From: Calothrix sp. PCC 7103
GTDB lineage: Bacteria; Cyanobacteriota; Cyanobacteriia; Cyanobacteriales; Nostocaceae
Direction of reading: 5' to 3'
Length of the DNA stretch: 64,000 nucleotides
NCBI RefSeq assembly: GCF_000331305.1
Contig: NZ_KB217478.1
Span: 7,967,481 to 8,031,480, forward strand
A program made the translations under genes and the position numbers. This document shows, piece by piece, positions 44,551 to 54,219 of the stretch. Numbering within the stretch: the stretch's first letter is position 1; each line of letters starts with the position of its first letter. The notes under the pieces were generated by a model. It had not been told where the DNA came from, searched no databases, and worked only from the letters and a program-made list of their open reading frames with translations.

Positions 44551-44658
44551 CTAAACTAAAGACAAGGTTGACCGAATATTAGAAGGCGCCAACCCCTCGC
44601 GCTCCATGCGAACCTCTACCTCACGCTCTACATACTCCCATTCTTTACTCGCGCGCAT
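44551..44658 (-). CDS. short charged coding-like fragment
   Basis: A 35-codon frame from ATG 44658 reads MRASKEWEYVEREVEVRMER and ends in APSNIRSTLSLV. The frame is also open upstream of the ATG (TLLLRM). The charged, helical composition is clearly protein-like, but the length is too small to assign. It may be the end of a lost gene. Confidence 0.3.
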   Translation of the reverse strand: MRASKEWEYVEREVEVRMEREGLAPSNIRSTLSLV

Positions 44659-44705
44659 CCGCAGCAATAATGTATTTATTTAATTGTAAGTTCCTTAGAA
44701 TCTTT

Positions 44706-45044
44706 CTACACTCGCGCTGTCCCAAGAAGTACTTGTTTTATATCGCCATTGGTCTGCCAACTCAAAATTAAGAGGTAAGTTGCGAGGAAAAGACTGCCTC
44801 CCAAAAGTGCCAGTACTGCTAGGAGTATTCCGGTGTACGAAAATTGATGGCGCCATGCAACCCAAAGCGCAGAAAGTGTCAACATAAACATGAAATCGAG
44901 ATTGAACTGACCTGCCCAATTCATTACTATTATGTCACCGAAAAAAATATTGAGTAGCCCCAAACCATGATTGGCGATCACGATACCAGTATAGCCCATA
45001 AGAATAGTTAACAGGACTATCAAAAAAAAGCGAAATGTGGTCAT
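44706..45044 (-). CDS. three-helix membrane protein, unknown
   Basis: 112 residues with three membrane segments (FFLIVLLTILMGYTGIVIAN, FMFMLTLSALWVAW and GILLAVLALLGGSLFLATYL). Both ends are short and polar. It lacks recognisable catalytic or transport motifs; a relation to small DUF2834-type membrane proteins is possible but not shown. GAGGA lies upstream of ATG 45044. It stands alone in a gene-poor stretch. Confidence 0.6.
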   Translation of the reverse strand: MTTFRFFLIVLLTILMGYTGIVIANHGLGLLNIFFGDIIVMNWAGQFNLDFMFMLTLSALWVAWRHQFSYTGILLAVLALLGGSLFLATYLLILSWQTNGDIKQVLLGTARV

Positions 45045-45540
45045 AGCAACATCCTCAATAGACTTGATTGGAAATAACTGAAAGCCCTGCCAGGAGGGTA
45101 TTTTACTTTTTAACCTAAATCGGTATCAAAGGCAAGCTGGCTGGGAATTTAAGGCTATTATTGCTCATTTTATTAGCAATAATGTCTAATGATTTTTTAT
45201 TGCCGCCGTTGTGTACCAGTGTGTTCAGCAACTACTATAATTTTTGTAAAAATAAATATTTATTTTACGAAGATTAATATTTTTTGTTTAATTTAAAACT
45301 TTTAGAGATGCTTTTAAAGTAATCTAGTTTTATTCGCGCATTAAGTTCGCGAATGAAAAATCTTAATTTTTATAAAATGTCAAAAAAATATCTTCTTCTA
45401 CTGAAGACATAATTATGCGTGCTGATATTCTTGCAGCATTAATTTCAAACTTTGAACGTGAGATTAAACAAATAGCTGAGTCGGGTACATCTTCCAAGCT
45501 TTTTAGCTTACAAAATAATGCTTCTAATGTAGAGCCATCT
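45045..45540. other. AT-rich gap, nothing assigned
   Basis: About 500 bp. A minus-strand frame over 45363-45683 runs through the repeat at 45541-45630 and is not trusted as a gene. Its inner part (SKFEINAARISARIIM) could be a relic. No RNA gene seen. Confidence 0.35.
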
Positions 45541-45630
45541 ATGTCATGCTGAACGAAACGTAGTGCAGTGAAGCATCTTAGAGATTCTAGCCTGCGGCAA
45601 ATGCTCCGCATTACGCTACGCTCAGAATGA
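45541..45630. repeat. GTCATGCTGAACG...AGAATGACAT dispersed repeat
   Basis: The element starts TGTCATGCTGAACGAAACGT and ends CTACGCTCAGAATGACATTT; its ends pair as an imperfect inverted repeat. A shorter copy is at 56104-56188 and a partial one at 35592-35639. Confidence 0.6.
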
Positions 45631-45663
45631 CATTTATTACCCGTGTTAAGTATAATTAGTAAT

Positions 45664-45684
45664 TGGCACTCAGCACTCAGCACT
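45664..45684. repeat. ACTCAGC heptamer repeat
   Basis: Two tandem CACTCAG units before the 3' end of the peptidase gene, of the same type as at 11335 and 21836. Confidence 0.5.
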
Positions 45685-45687
45685 TTA

Positions 45688-47640
45688 TTACTTTAAGAGA
45701 TTTTCTTGGATGAACATGATTGTTGCGTAAAATTGAAAGTCTATGTTTCTTTTTTTACTGAAACCATGTCCTTCGTCTTTTGCCATGAGATACCAGACGG
45801 GGATGTTGTTTTTTCGCACAGTTGCTACTATTTGTTCGGCTTCGTTTAATGGTACACGCGGGTCGTTTTTTCCGTGAATTACAAAGAGTGGTTTTTTGAT
45901 ACGACTGGCGTTATTTAATGGCGATATTTTTAAGAGAAATTCGCGCATTTTCGGGTCTCGCTCGTCTCCGTATTCTACTCTTCGTAAGTCTCTTCTATAA
46001 CCTTCGGTTCTTTCTAAGAATGTGACAAAATTAGAGATTCCAACAATGTTTATAGACGCGCGTATTCTTTCAGGATAGTTGGTTGCTACTGCTAGTGACA
46101 TGTAACCTCCATAACTTCCACCTGTTACTAATACTCGGTCTTTATCTAGCTGGGGTTGTGTTGCTATCCAATCTAATAAGGCGCCTATATCTTTTACCGA
46201 ATCTTCACGTTTAAATCCGTTGTCGAGTTGCAGAAAGGTTTTTCCGTACCCAGATGAACCTCGGATGTTAGGAAATATTACTGTTACACCTAATTCATTT
46301 ATTATGTAATTAAGGCGCCCTAAAAAGCCAGGACGTGATTGCCCTTCTGGTCCTCCATGAATATCAATTATGACCGGACGTTTGCCTGTAAATTTAGATG
46401 GGGGACGATACATAAACCCAGAAATTGTTTTACCGTCAAAGCTTTTCCATCTAATTAATTGGGCATCGGTGAAGTTGGCTGTGTTGATACCACCTGTTTC
46501 GCTTTCTGTCCAACGTTCTATTTTGTTACTGCGAATATTTAATGAATATATATCGGCTGTGGAACGTGCAGAAACTAATGTAAATCCTAAGTCCTCATTA
46601 TTTTTATGCCAGTTGGTGCCTAGTACTTGTCCTACAGGTAATTTAGGTAGGGGTTTTTCTTTACGTGTTGCTGTATCAAGAAGGTGCAATATACTAGTAC
46701 CATCTTCATTTGTAACGAAAGCTAAGTTTTTACCGTCGTCAGAAAGGTCAATATCTTCTACATCCCATTTGATATTAGTAGTTAGGTAAGTTGGCTGCAT
46801 TGTTCCTAGGTCAACATATGCCAATCTTTGAAACTCTGATTCTTTATCGGTAACGACGTATAAACCTTTTCCGTCTTTACTAAATATGGCGCCACCATAA
46901 GAAACTTTTTCTTTACCACCTTTGGGTGTAATAAGTTTCTTTTCTCCAGATGCTGTATCTAAAAGCCATAAGTAGCTTTCATTTATAGAAACATATTCGA
47001 TTGCGAGTATTTTGCTATCATCTGGCGCCCAGTCTAATGGACCCCAACCACCACCTTCTACTTGAGTAATAAGTTTATTGGTTTTGGGGTCTAATGGGTC
47101 AATAATATAAAAATCATTATCTTTACCAGTACGACGGGTAGAGGTGTAAATTATTCTGTCACCTTTATTCGACCATCTACCACCACTGTTTTTTGACTTC
47201 CCGTCAGTTAGTAATGTGACATCACCTGTTGCGAAGTCATAACGGTAGTTTTGGCTAAACTCATTTCCACCAATATCTTTACTGAAAACAAAATATTCGC
47301 CTTGCGTTGGTTGAAAGCTTCCTCCTGCAACACGTTCTGGAAAAAAAGTTAATTGCTTACGGGCGCCGAGAGGAGATTTGACGAGGTGTACTTGTGGAGT
47401 GTCAGCAAAGCGTGTAGATATCAACATTTCACGCCGTTTAGGGTGCCAACTAGCTAAACTGGCAGCGCGAAAATTGGTATAGCGTTCGACACTTTGGGCA
47501 ATATTAACAGGAATGGGTGGAATTCCTTCCACAACTAGATTATCACCCGGCGTAATAGTTTGAGTTTGAGCAACAGCCATAAAAGCAGGTAGTAACACTA
47601 CTGCTAGAAGGGTACCAAAGAATTTTGAAAAAAATCGCAT
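45688..47640 (-). CDS. S9 family prolyl oligopeptidase-like peptidase, exported
   Basis: 650 residues with a signal peptide (MRFFSKFFGTLLAVVLLPAF, cleavage after VAQ). The N-terminal two thirds form a WD40-like beta-propeller with repeated blocks such as SNKGDRIIYTS and APDDSKILAIE. The C-terminal alpha/beta hydrolase carries the catalytic Ser in GGSYGGYM, Asp in HGKNDPRVPL and His in DEGHGF. Such enzymes cleave or acyl-hydrolyse small peptides in the periplasm. It stands alone. The fold and catalytic triad are complete. Confidence 0.92.
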   Translation of the reverse strand: MRFFSKFFGTLLAVVLLPAFMAVAQTQTITPGDNLVVEGIPPIPVNIAQSVERYTNFRAASLASWHPKRREMLISTRFADTPQVHLVKSPLGARKQLTFFPERVAGGSFQPTQGEYFVFSKDIGGNEFSQNYRYDFATGDVTLLTDGKSKNSGGRWSNKGDRIIYTSTRRTGKDNDFYIIDPLDPKTNKLITQVEGGGWGPLDWAPDDSKILAIEYVSINESYLWLLDTASGEKKLITPKGGKEKVSYGGAIFSKDGKGLYVVTDKESEFQRLAYVDLGTMQPTYLTTNIKWDVEDIDLSDDGKNLAFVTNEDGTSILHLLDTATRKEKPLPKLPVGQVLGTNWHKNNEDLGFTLVSARSTADIYSLNIRSNKIERWTESETGGINTANFTDAQLIRWKSFDGKTISGFMYRPPSKFTGKRPVIIDIHGGPEGQSRPGFLGRLNYIINELGVTVIFPNIRGSSGYGKTFLQLDNGFKREDSVKDIGALLDWIATQPQLDKDRVLVTGGSYGGYMSLAVATNYPERIRASINIVGISNFVTFLERTEGYRRDLRRVEYGDERDPKMREFLLKISPLNNASRIKKPLFVIHGKNDPRVPLNEAEQIVATVRKNNIPVWYLMAKDEGHGFSKKRNIDFQFYATIMFIQENLLK

Positions 47641-47693
47641 TATATGGGTTATGTCATCTCGGAACGGTCATTGTATAAAATACACTGGTTTTG

Positions 47694-47750
47694 GGGGCGG
47701 GTTTACGAAGTGTTAAAACATTTGTAGCATATGGGTTAACCCGCCCCTAC
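47694..47750. repeat. GGGCGGGTTTACG...GTTAACCCGCCC repeat, copy 1
   Basis: GGGCGGGTTTACGAAG on the left and GGGTTAACCCGCCCCTAC on the right form a hairpin with GGGCGGGTT/AACCCGCCC arms. A second copy is at 50645-50702. It lies at the 3' end of the TPR gene. Confidence 0.65.
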
Positions 47751-49024
47751 CGTCTATCACGTTCGATATCACTAATCACTTTTTCCATGTACCAATCTTC
47801 TGACATACCTGGATAATAATACTTCGCGTCTTCTATCAGCCTTTCGGCAATTTCCCAGTAACCGCCTACAAGCCTTAATAATTTTTGACGAAGTATAGTA
47901 GATTTAGGTTTGTTTAAATCTTGACTCGGTACAGTTATTTGATTTAAGCTGTCCAAGGCTTTCTGATAATTTTTCCAATCTTCTTGTTCACAAAATATAC
48001 TCGCAGCTTTTTGATAATCATTAATTGCTTGCTGCATTTCTTCGATATGGGTGTATGCTAAACCACGATTATAGTAAGCGTGAGCATCCTCGGAGTCAAG
48101 TTGTAAAGCTTTAGTGTAGTCTTGAACGGCGCCGTAATGATTACCCATACTGCGATAAGCGTTACCTCTAGCGACGTAAAGCATGGCATTATCCGGTTCT
48201 AATTCTAAAGCTTTGTTAAAATCAGCGATGGCGCCAGTATTATCTCCGAGTTGTAATCTGGCTTTACCTCGATTACGGTAAACAATGGCATCTTGAAAGT
48301 TATATTTTAATGCTTGGTTAAAATCAGCAATGGCATCTATATATTTTTCTTGCTTGCAGCGTATTACACCCCTTATGCAATAAGCTTTACCATCTTGCGG
48401 GTCTACTTGAAAAACCCAGTTCAAACTTTCGAGCGCTTCTCTTATATCTCCTTGTTCGGCTTTTTCGATTAATTGTTTAAAGTAATCACCTTCGTGCATA
48501 ATTACAGGTAATGCGCTCGTTGATGGCTTAATGCTTACAACCTGCTGTGGTTCAGGTTTCGGTTGAAGCTGCTTAATTTTCTCCATGCACAACCGACAAT
48601 TTTCTGCATCTTTCTGCACTAGATATAATTCAGCCGCTTTTTTGAAACTGACAATGGCGCCATGAATATCTCCAGATTTTCGTAGCAGGGTACCGCGTAG
48701 GTTATGTGCTGCCGCATAATTGTAGTCAAGACGAATCGCGCGTTCAATATCATCAATAGCACTCGGCAAATTTTTTAGTACCATTCGCGCTAATGCCCGA
48801 CTGTAATATGCTTGAATTAACTTTGAATCTAGCTTTAAAGCTTCGGTATAGTCTGAAACGGCGCGCAATACTTCACCCAAATCATAATAAGCCAAGCCAC
48901 GCTGCAAGTAGGCTTCAGCAAAATAAGGATTTACCTCTAGTTCCGCTGTAAAATCTACGATGGCACCTGTATAGTCTTTCTGTTTAGCTTTTTCCAATCC
49001 CCGGTTGAAATTCTCGTATTGCAT
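47747..49024 (-). CDS. tetratricopeptide repeat protein
   Basis: 425-residue cytoplasmic scaffold made of about nine TPR units in two groups: roughly 1-140 (AEAYLQRGLAYYDLGEVLRA and successors) and 175-345 (AIVYRNRGKARLQLGDNTGA, AMLYVARGNAYRSMGNHYGA). A Pro/Gln linker near 150-170 separates them. The last 45 residues are acidic and aromatic (WEIAERLIEDAKYYYPGMSE), a tail seen on other cyanobacterial TPR proteins. TPRs mediate protein contacts; the partner is unknown. No signal peptide. Confidence 0.85.
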   Translation of the reverse strand: MQYENFNRGLEKAKQKDYTGAIVDFTAELEVNPYFAEAYLQRGLAYYDLGEVLRAVSDYTEALKLDSKLIQAYYSRALARMVLKNLPSAIDDIERAIRLDYNYAAAHNLRGTLLRKSGDIHGAIVSFKKAAELYLVQKDAENCRLCMEKIKQLQPKPEPQQVVSIKPSTSALPVIMHEGDYFKQLIEKAEQGDIREALESLNWVFQVDPQDGKAYCIRGVIRCKQEKYIDAIADFNQALKYNFQDAIVYRNRGKARLQLGDNTGAIADFNKALELEPDNAMLYVARGNAYRSMGNHYGAVQDYTKALQLDSEDAHAYYNRGLAYTHIEEMQQAINDYQKAASIFCEQEDWKNYQKALDSLNQITVPSQDLNKPKSTILRQKLLRLVGGYWEIAERLIEDAKYYYPGMSEDWYMEKVISDIERDRR

Positions 49025-49148
49025 GGTTATGGCGTAAAACGATTTTGGGATTAATCTATCCTAACTCACGAATACAAACGCTTGGCAATACACATAATTG
49101 ATTGCGCTGAAGAAGGTGCATCTGGATTCATGCCTGACAACTTTAATG

Positions 49149-49170
49149 AGTTATCCGTTACATCCATTGC
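49149..49170. repeat. ATCCGTTAC dispersed repeat
   Basis: TTATCCGTTACATCCATTGC, the same unit as at 4091 and 7280, about 20 bp beyond the stop of the PhyH-like gene on the minus strand. Confidence 0.45.
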
Positions 49171-49189
49171 AAGACCACAGTATAATTAT

Positions 49190-50137
49190 TTACAAAATTG
49201 ATTTAAGATAGCGAGGTTCGATTAAATCGTGCTGCATACCATAATCTTTGGTAGCAAACTCGACTTGCAACAGCAAACGAGGTTTAGTTATTGGTGCGCT
49301 TCCTTTATGATAACCAAACGTATCTTCGGCAAATCCCCAACCACGTGGGCCTGTGATTGAAATTATATTTTCTTTTCCGTAGTAATTAATTAAATCTGGC
49401 TCGGTCGCACGTCCTCGCAACAGTTGATATAAAAATTTCTTTTGAGAATGACTACCTAGTATATATACATGTGAACCACTGTTTATATCAACATCGGTTA
49501 AATAAAAGAAAAATTTGATAAATTTATAGTCATCAAGGTCACAGTGAAAAACTTGTGCAGCTTTTGACTGTTCAAAAAAAGTTGAATTATTAGGAAAACT
49601 CCAAAAAAGCGAGTTTGATATATGTAATGGTTTAGTTTTAAGGTATTTTACTGCAATTTGCTGTAAAATAAGGTCATTTTGCAGCATGTTAATAGCTTGG
49701 CATTGCAGTGCTGTGTTAAAATATTTACCAACTAATATTTTTTGTTTACAAAAAGCTTGCGCTTTGTCTTTTTGCTGAACCGGAAAACCCAGTTTTGGAT
49801 TTCTACCCGCGTAGCAGTTTGTGCTATAAGCAAATTTCAGTATTTCATCCACTATATACTCAGGTAGCTGTAATCCTTGATGCAACCCATATTTTTCTAA
49901 GTTAGCAATGACGTTATCTATGTTATCTATATTTATATCAGTAAAAATACTTGATTCTGTCTGTTGGGTAGATGGCGCCTTATAAGAAGTAAAACTCTCA
50001 GCTTTCCATTTGCGAATAGCATTGAATCTACCCATTCGCCGCATTATGAACCATTGAGGATTTGTAACTAGTTCTTTGGAGTTATAGCTAATATATTGAG
50101 CTAACTTGATATGAAAACCTTGAAAAAACTCTTTCAT
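49190..50137 (-). CDS. phytanoyl-CoA dioxygenase-like protein (Fe(II)/2-oxoglutarate fold), unknown substrate
   Basis: 315 residues, soluble. The C-terminal two thirds show the PhyH-type iron site: H-x-D in VFHCDLDDYKFIKFFFYL and a distal His in GYHKGSAPITKPRLLLQVEF, where the Arg would bind 2-oxoglutarate. GSHVYILGSHS between them is typical. The N-terminal 80 residues are helical and specific. The family includes many biosynthetic hydroxylases, so the substrate cannot be inferred. No biosynthetic cluster surrounds it. The start MKEFFQGFHIKLAQYISY at 50137 is accepted. Confidence 0.72.
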   Translation of the reverse strand: MKEFFQGFHIKLAQYISYNSKELVTNPQWFIMRRMGRFNAIRKWKAESFTSYKAPSTQQTESSIFTDINIDNIDNVIANLEKYGLHQGLQLPEYIVDEILKFAYSTNCYAGRNPKLGFPVQQKDKAQAFCKQKILVGKYFNTALQCQAINMLQNDLILQQIAVKYLKTKPLHISNSLFWSFPNNSTFFEQSKAAQVFHCDLDDYKFIKFFFYLTDVDINSGSHVYILGSHSQKKFLYQLLRGRATEPDLINYYGKENIISITGPRGWGFAEDTFGYHKGSAPITKPRLLLQVEFATKDYGMQHDLIEPRYLKSIL

Positions 50138-50415
50138 TGTTCTTTGTTTTACTTATCAGCTTAAAGTTAACCATTAAAAAATATCTATCCTTTTTCTATT
50201 TAAATTTTTCTTTAACTAATGAAATAAAGTCTCTGTAAAGATACTGACTAAAACAGTATTATTTGTGAATTGAAATGATATTAAAGTCATAATACTCAAA
50301 AAAATATACTGGTTAGCAAAAACATGTTTTTTGACCCTCAAGACGTTGAGAGTAAAAGTATTGTTATAAATCCTCCTTTTTTAAGAAGATTGGAACAATT
50401 AAAAATTAGTTAATT

Positions 50416-50632
50416 TTAACTAATACCCATTCCATCTGTTTCAGATACTAATAGGCGCCCGCCCGAACGGTTATTTACAGTGTAAGTCCACACATAACCT
50501 TCACCACCGCATGCAGCCAAAGTATCCTAACTTGGAGTACTCTTCTTTAATTCCATTTGTGAAGCCTTTAACCATATCATTTTGTAGATACCACAAATCG
50601 GTTGGTTCTAAAATTTTTACAGTATGTAACAT
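50416..50632 (-). pseudogene. small gene of unknown function broken by a frameshift
   Basis: From ATG 50632 a 43-codon frame reads MLHTVKILEPTDLWYLQNDM, then KGFTNGIKEEYSKLGYFG, before stopping at 50501. The neighbouring frame, open at 50419-50526, continues ACGGEGYVWTYTVNNRSGG and ends RLLVSETDGMGIS. The two frames meet around CTGCATGCGG near 50510, so one extra base restores a product of about 72 residues. I do not know the family. It could also be two sequencing-error halves of an intact small gene. Confidence 0.5.
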
Positions 50633-50644
50633 ACGTTGTTGTAA

Positions 50645-50702
50645 GGGTGGGTTTACGATGATGTTGAATTCAGTTTGAGCGTATTTGTTAACCCGCCCCT
50701 AC
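50645..50702. repeat. GGGTGGGTTTACG...GTTAACCCGCCC repeat, copy 2
   Basis: Second copy of the element at 47694-47750, with a different 30-bp centre. It ends ten bp before the sfsA start codon. Confidence 0.6.
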
Positions 50703-50711
50703 CATAATCCA

Positions 50712-51440
50712 ATGACTGATGATTATTTATACCGCTATCCACCTTTATACTCTGGAATTTTCGTAAAACGCTACAAGCGGTTTTTTGCGGATGTCGAACT
50801 TGCTTCAGGAGAAGTAGTCACTGCACACTGTCCTAATACTGGCCCAATGACGGGAGTGTCAACACCAGGTAGTGCGGTTATGCTGTCGAAAAGCGACAAC
50901 GAAGCACGCAAGCTAGCTTATACCCTGGAACTTATACAAGTCAACGATAATGAACCAACTTGGGTGGGCATTAATACTGCTTTACCCAATCGAATTATAA
51001 AGCTTGCCCTCGCACAGCATTTATTTCCAGAACTGGGGAATTACACTTTTATTAAGGGTGAAGTACCTTACGGAATTGACAAAAAGAGTCGTATTGATTT
51101 TTTGTTGACGGGGAATGATACAGACTTACCTGTTTATGTTGAAGTCAAAAATACAACTTTGGCATCGGGTCGGTTAGCGCTGTTTCCGGATACTGAGACT
51201 ACACGTGGACAAAAGCATTTGCGGGAGTTAACGGCTTTGTTACCTCACAGTCGTGCGGTAATGCTTTATTTTATTAACCGAGCAGATTGTACGGAGTTTG
51301 CTCCAGGTGACAGCACTGACCCTGTATATGGTAAATTGCTGAGAAATGCTTTTGCTATGGGTGTTGAGATATTACCTTGTAGATTTGAAATTACCCCCAT
51401 TGGTGTTCGCTATTTAGGTTTGGTGCCATGTGTAATGTAA
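50712..51440 (+). CDS. sfsA: DNA/RNA nuclease SfsA
   Basis: SfsA family protein of 242 residues, originally named sugar fermentation stimulation protein and now regarded as a nuclease-fold DNA-binding protein. GIFVKRYKRFFADVELASGE forms the N-terminal OB-like part; SRIDFLLTG, VYVEVKNTTLA and ALFPDTETTRGQKHL hold the Asp, Glu and Lys of the PD-(D/E)xK-type site. ATG 50712 gives the family start (MTDDYLYRYPPLYSG); the upstream in-frame TTG lies in the repeat. It is convergent with ndhD and has no operon partner. Confidence 0.93.
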   Translation: MTDDYLYRYPPLYSGIFVKRYKRFFADVELASGEVVTAHCPNTGPMTGVSTPGSAVMLSKSDNEARKLAYTLELIQVNDNEPTWVGINTALPNRIIKLALAQHLFPELGNYTFIKGEVPYGIDKKSRIDFLLTGNDTDLPVYVEVKNTTLASGRLALFPDTETTRGQKHLRELTALLPHSRAVMLYFINRADCTEFAPGDSTDPVYGKLLRNAFAMGVEILPCRFEITPIGVRYLGLVPCVM

Positions 51441-51521
51441 CACGCAAAAAAAAAGCAGGCGCTTTATACAGACGACTGCTCGTAAGGATTCAGAGGTAGA
51501 GGTTAACACAAACTGGTATAT

Positions 51522-53207
51522 CTATTTAAAAGTTCCTAAAACAGTCGCGGTTTCTGTTTCTGAGATTGTAGGAGCTAATAATCCTTGAGCATAGATACCA
51601 GGATTGCTGTTTGCTATTTGCGTATAAGAGGAGCGTATTTGAGTATTAATTGCAACAGTTTTTGCATCGTACATTTTCATTGTAAATCTAGGATACAAAC
51701 CGATACCGATAATCAGCACTAGGAAGCTAGCAGCAATAAATACTTCGCGAGCGCTAGCATCGCGGTAAACTGATTTGGTAGGAAGAACGCAGTCGGTACC
51801 GAAACAAACTACATCTTCTGTTTCTAAAGCTTGTAAACCACTGCTTCCTATTTCGCATTGGAGTACGGCGCCGTTACCATAAAATACCTGTTTGAGTAAC
51901 GATAATAGGTAAATTGGGGTAAGAATTACGCCAACAGCAGCTAGGAAAACGGTTACTGTGCAGAACGTTGAACTGTAAATATCACTGCTTGTCAGACCGA
52001 CAAACACCGCGAGTTCGCTAGCAAAACCACTCATTCCAGGTAACGCTAACGAAGCCATTGCGCCAATTGTAAACAGGGCAAATACTTTTGGCATTACCTG
52101 CCCGACACCACCCATTTCTTCCATTGCCATTGTGTGGGTTCGGTCGTAAGTTACACCAGCTAAAAAGAACAGTACTGCCGCTATCAAACCGTGAGAAATC
52201 ATTTGTAGCATGGCGCCATTGATTCCCAGGTCAGTAAACGAGGCGATACCTAGCAACACAAAACCCATGTGGGATACTGATGAATACGCCAACCGACGCT
52301 TCATGTTCTTTTGAGCCAACGAATTTAAGGCGCCGTAGATAATATTGATGACACCAAGTATTGCTAAAACTGGAGCGAAATATATATGAGCATCACCAAG
52401 AAGCTCCATATTGATGCGAATCAACCCGTATCCACCCATTTTGAGGAGTACACCCGCCAAAATCATTGATACAGGGGCAGAAGCTTCACCGTGAGCATCA
52501 GGTAGCCAAGTATGTAACGGGAAAATTGCTAGCTTGACACCAAATGCAATCAGTAACCCAGCATACAAAAAAAGTTCTAAACCAATTGGATAATCTTTTA
52601 AAGCGAGTGCAGCAATATCGAAAGTTAAATCGCCACCACCGTAAAGCCCCATTCCAAGAGCCGCTACAAGAATAAATATAGATGCTGCCGCTGTATATAG
52701 TATGAATTTTGTTGCTGCATAGCGACGTCTTTGTCCACCCCAAATCGAAACCAGTAAGTAAACGGGTACCAACTCGACTTCCCACATGATGAAGAACAGT
52801 AGCAAGTCTTGCGCTACGAACACGCCTATCTGTGCCGAATATAAAACCAGCATCAGCGCATAAAATAAACGTGGGCGCCTGTCTACTTGCCATGCAGAGA
52901 AAATAGCGAGTGTCGTTACAAACCCAGCCAACAGTACCAGCGGAACCGACAATCCATCTACAGAAACCGCCCAATTCAGACCTATCTGGGGTACCCAGGC
53001 ATAATTCTCCGCAAGCTGAAATTTCGCACTAGTTGCATCGTAGTGCTTCCAAAACGCATAGCACATAAGTACTAAATCGGCGATACCAACTCCTAAAGCG
53101 TACCACCGCACTTGCTTGCCATCTTTATCAGGTAAAAACGGAATTGCAAGCGAAGCAACTAGTGGTAAGAAGATGATCGCGGTTAGCCAGGGAAAATGTT
53201 CCGCCAT
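51522..53207 (-). CDS. ndhD: NAD(P)H-quinone oxidoreductase subunit 4 (NdhD)
   Basis: Proton-pumping membrane subunit of the NDH-1 complex in thylakoids, serving respiration and cyclic electron flow. It has 561 residues and about 14 hydrophobic helices. [19 protein letters not shown] contains the conserved Glu, [17 protein letters not shown] is the family signature with the Lys helix before it, and [12 protein letters not shown] follows. The C-terminal region after [13 protein letters not shown] holds a longer Cys-containing loop, as in many NdhD1/D2-type subunits. It is monocistronic here, with ndhF not adjacent. It could be NdhD1 or D2; I cannot separate these by eye. Confidence 0.93.
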   Translation of the reverse strand: MAEHFPWLTAIIFLPLVASLAIPFLPDKDGKQVRWYALGVGIADLVLMCYAFWKHYDATSAKFQLAENYAWVPQIGLNWAVSVDGLSVPLVLLAGFVTTLAIFSAWQVDRRPRLFYALMLVLYSAQIGVFVAQDLLLFFIMWEVELVPVYLLVSIWGGQRRRYAATKFILYTAAASIFILVAALGMGLYGGGDLTFDIAALALKDYPIGLELFLYAGLLIAFGVKLAIFPLHTWLPDAHGEASAPVSMILAGVLLKMGGYGLIRINMELLGDAHIYFAPVLAILGVINIIYGALNSLAQKNMKRRLAYSSVSHMGFVLLGIASFTDLGINGAMLQMISHGLIAAVLFFLAGVTYDRTHTMAMEEMGGVGQVMPKVFALFTIGAMASLALPGMSGFASELAVFVGLTSSDIYSSTFCTVTVFLAAVGVILTPIYLLSLLKQVFYGNGAVLQCEIGSSGLQALETEDVVCFGTDCVLPTKSVYRDASAREVFIAASFLVLIIGIGLYPRFTMKMYDAKTVAINTQIRSSYTQIANSNPGIYAQGLLAPTISETETATVLGTFK

Positions 53208-54219
53208 GTCAATAAGAAAAAATACTCATTTTTGTTCTGAGGTTATTTTACTAAACTTTGTAAAGTTTTGTGCATCACTCTTCACCATAGCTATGCATAG
53301 CACTAACTTATAGTGCAGATTTGCCAAAATCTGATATGCTATTTTAATGTTATTGGCAATCTTAATAAAACTTTATATTCTGTAATACCAAGTCAATTTA
53401 CTCAGGACTGAAAACAGCATTGTCATGAAAAGCTGACAATTGATAAATCTCAGTATATAGATAGTGATTCGCTTGGAAGTATTAAGTAAACAGGGAAAAA
53501 CAGGTTTCTAAGTATAAAAGTTCTAATCAATACAACGAATTACTGTCGCCAAAAAATGTATTGCATTAACTGCTGTGCATCGCTGCTGTAGATAGAATTT
53601 GCGTGGTGTGAGGTATGTGAGGTGAGTATTTTTCTCGGTTCACTATGCATTTTTGTATCAAGTGGGTTAATATTGTTAGTCCTGAGTGTCAAACTCGTTT
53701 TGAATTGATTAAAATACGTTGTATACAATAAGAACAGTTTGTCAAGTCTCACAGGGTTGACATTTCAGTAGCACGTCCTCGTGCGATTAAAATTAAATAA
53801 GCTAGAGTTAGATTAATTAGCGACGTATGGCTAATTTTTACTGTATCCCGCAGATATTTTGCTGCTGGTTGCCTTAATTTCAAGCGAAGCCACTTGATTA
53901 GAATATTGGCTTGTTATCTAAAAAAACGGTGATTGCGGCATCAAACTTGCAAAGCTTCACTTGTCTATAGGAAAAGGCGCCTTTAAGTATAGATGCTTCG
54001 TAAAGGCATTTATGTTTGTCGAGGGTCTAAGTATCGAGTTTTCTGGCTTCCAGCAAGAAAATGGTAGTTACTTCCCTTAATTGTTCTGCTGTATCCCGTA
54101 GCGAGTTAAGAGTGAGTAGTAGTTACCGAGTAATTTGTTTTCACCCGTATTTCATTCAAAAATATGCAAATGTTGTGTAATGCAAAACTGTTAGAAATAG
54201 TTTTTGGTAACAAAACCAC
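53208..54219. other. long gene-free region between ndhD and sigA (left part)
   Basis: About 1 kb without a convincing gene on either strand, one GGCGCC near 53977. The stretch at 53995-54090 has protein-like words in two plus-strand frames (GIYVCRGSKYRVFWLPARKW; FVEGLSIEFSGFQQENGSYF) and could be a relic. No tRNA cloverleaf was found. Confidence 0.35.

Noticed and set aside
45363-45683. Minus-strand open frame of 106 codons
   Set aside because: Most of its first half runs through the dispersed GTCATGCTGAACG repeat, and the rest has no recognisable family.
53540-53752. Minus-strand 70-codon frame in the sigA leader
   Set aside because: Low-complexity content, no ribosome site and no resemblance to any family.
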